The notes under the pieces: generated by a model
Database searches by the model: none
Told to the model about the DNA's origin: nothing
What the model saw: only the letters and a program-made list of their open reading frames with translations
Assembly (NCBI GenBank): GCA_965370045.1
Contig: CBDUSI010000063.1
Span: 1-25,576 of the forward strand
Reading direction: 5' to 3'
Source of the DNA: CAZONU01 sp965370045
GTDB lineage: Bacteria; Planctomycetota; SZUA-567; JAKLDR01
Length of the DNA: 25,576 nt
Position numbers and translations under genes: made by a program
Shown: piece after piece, positions 24,367 to 25,576 of the stretch
Layout: the number at the start of each line of letters is the position of its first letter
Numbering within the stretch: the stretch's first letter is position 1

Positions 24367-25461
24367 ATGCGCAAGTATTCCGCGGCAATCACGGCGCTGG
24401 CCCTGGCCGCGCTGCTGGTCGGCGGTGCCGCCCGGGCCGAGACCCTGACCAACGACGACGTCATCGACCTGGTCAAGAGCGAGCTGGGCGAAGCGCTGAT
24501 CATCAAGAAGATCAAGACCAGCAAGTGCCGTTTTGACACATCCGCCAAGAAGCTCATCGCGCTCAAGAAGGCCAAGGTCCCCGAGAAGATCATCTCGCTG
24601 ATGCTGGAGATCCACACCGCCGGGCTCAAGCGCCTCAAGGCGGCGGTCCAGGTGGCCATCCAGGGCTTCAAGGACTCCGACCCCAAGCAGCACCAGCGCG
24701 CCCTGCGCGAGCTGGTCCGCCTGGGCCCCGACGCCATCCCCGAGATCGTCAAGCAGGGCCTGGGCAACGAGGACGAGAGCGTCCGCGCCGGCTGCTCGGA
24801 GGCCATCGGGCTGATCGGCCACCGCGACGGCGCCGAGCCGGTCTTCGCCAGGCTCACCGACCGCAGCGAGAAGGTCCGGGCCAAGGCCGCCCGGGCGCTG
24901 AAGTACCTGGTCGAGAAGAAGGAACGCGACCGCATCTACAAGCTCCTCATCGGCATGCTCACCGACATCGAGAAGCCCCGCGACGGCGCGGTCTTCGCTC
25001 TGGGGCACCTCGGCGAGACGCGCGCGGCGCCGGAGCTCCGCAAGATGGCCCAGGGCGACACCTCCCCGCGGATGCGCGCGGCGGCGGTGACCGCGCTGGG
25101 GGACATGCGCGACAAGGCCAGCCTGGCGATGATCGTCAAGCGCCTGCTGGGCGACCGCGACGGCCGGGTGCGCGGGGCGGCGGCCATGGCCCTGGCCAAG
25201 ATCGGCGACAAGAAGGCGGTGCTGCCGCTTATCAAGGCCTTCGAGCGCTACCCCCAGGACCGCCGCAAGTTCGTGGGGCCGATGGCCGCCTTCCGCGACA
25301 AGCTGATCGTCGAGACCTTCATCGAGGCACTGGGCGACGATGACGCCAAGGTCAAGGACCTGGCCTGGCAGGCCCTCAAGCTGCTCACCGACGAGACCAT
25401 GAAGAAGGATCGCGGGGTGTGGTCGGAGTGGTGGGATCTGGACGGCAAGAAGCGTTTCTAG
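24367..25461 (+). CDS. Exported HEAT-repeat protein
   Basis: This 364-residue protein has a signal peptide (MRKYSAA, hydrophobic core, cleavage near ARAET). An N-terminal module of about 55 residues follows (TNDDVIDLVKSELGEALIIKKIKTS...FDTSAKKLIALKKAKVPEKII), a recurrent unit that I recall from other bacterial exported proteins but cannot name. The remainder (about 90-350) is an array of HEAT repeats, such as ESVRAGCSEAIGLIGHRDGAEPVFARL, DGAVFALGHLGETRAAPELRKM and GRVRGAAAMALAKIGDKKAVLPLIKAF. HEAT solenoids mediate protein-protein contacts. ATG 24367 has GGAGG 8 nt upstream, 19 nt after the dehydrogenase stop. Codon use is strongly GC-biased. It ends the visible plus-strand block. Confidence 0.92.
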   Translation: MRKYSAAITALALAALLVGGAARAETLTNDDVIDLVKSELGEALIIKKIKTSKCRFDTSAKKLIALKKAKVPEKIISLMLEIHTAGLKRLKAAVQVAIQGFKDSDPKQHQRALRELVRLGPDAIPEIVKQGLGNEDESVRAGCSEAIGLIGHRDGAEPVFARLTDRSEKVRAKAARALKYLVEKKERDRIYKLLIGMLTDIEKPRDGAVFALGHLGETRAAPELRKMAQGDTSPRMRAAAVTALGDMRDKASLAMIVKRLLGDRDGRVRGAAAMALAKIGDKKAVLPLIKAFERYPQDRRKFVGPMAAFRDKLIVETFIEALGDDDAKVKDLAWQALKLLTDETMKKDRGVWSEWWDLDGKKRF

Positions 25462-25512
25462 CCGTCCGCGCTTAACCGGGACCATCGCGCGCCCGGGAGG
25501 CGGAGGGACGCA

Positions 25513-25570
25513 CCGCGCCTGTGGCGCGGGCCGGCCCGGAGCGGCGAGCGACTGTAAGCGAGCCGTCGCC
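25513..25570 (+). terminator. GC-rich hairpins after the last gene, possible terminator
   Basis: After the final stop there is a perfect 7-bp stem (25513-25519 with 25523-25529, loop TGT), a 10-bp palindrome (25528-25537, GGGCCGGCCC) and an imperfect stem with arms GGCGA (25543-25547) and TCGCC (25566-25570). No T run follows, so intrinsic termination is doubtful; it may be a structured repeat. Nothing else is seen between 25462 and the window end. Confidence 0.3.
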
Positions 25571-25576
25571 AGGGAT

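Overview
The window is a high-GC bacterial chromosome segment with no rRNA, tRNA, CRISPR or transposase gene visible. Very strong G/C preference at third codon positions, a MoxR/DUF58/von Willebrand A (VWA) cluster whose large VWA protein carries a glutamine-amidotransferase-like domain, and many exported TPR/HEAT proteins suggest Planctomycetota or a related environmental lineage. That assignment is inference; no marker gene is present.

Two divergent transcription blocks meet at a bidirectional promoter region (14152-14315). The left block, on the minus strand (14151 down to 133), holds twelve tightly packed genes. In order of transcription they are: a metallo-beta-lactamase-fold hydrolase, an iron(III)-type ABC importer (binding protein, fused permease, ATPase), an NHL-propeller lipoprotein, a giant VWA/amidotransferase-like membrane protein, MoxR AAA+ ATPase, a GIY-YIG-domain protein, a DUF58 protein, a BatA-like VWA membrane protein, a small membrane-anchored protein and a YjbQ-family protein. 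Most junctions overlap by 1-4 nt or are separated by 2-12 nt, so the block reads as one operon. The exception is a 156-nt gap (3097-3252) filled by a non-coding inverted-repeat element. The MoxR-DUF58-VWA set is the classic chaperone-like AAA+/MIDAS partnership; the GIY-YIG gene wedged inside it is the most unexpected member.

The right block, on the plus strand (14316 to 25461), holds eight genes. Seven encode proteins with signal peptides or lipoprotein signals: a three-module protein with a DnaJ-like Cys4 zinc finger, a TPR protein, a large protein with a probable SleB-like wall-hydrolase domain, an unrecognised protein, two small HEAT-like proteins, a Lys-Asp-Pro-repeat lipoprotein and a HEAT-repeat protein. 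A zinc-dependent medium-chain dehydrogenase interrupts the series. The genes between about 16.2 kb and 22.3 kb are visibly less GC-biased than their neighbours. A 48-bp direct repeat covering the ribosome-binding site and first codons occurs at two successive genes (21528 and 22349), which points to recent duplication, conversion or cassette insertion.

The best candidates for something undescribed are the MoxR/GIY-YIG/DUF58/VWA operon with its propeller lipoprotein, and the array of exported repeat proteins opposite it. Neither is proven to be a functional system from sequence alone.
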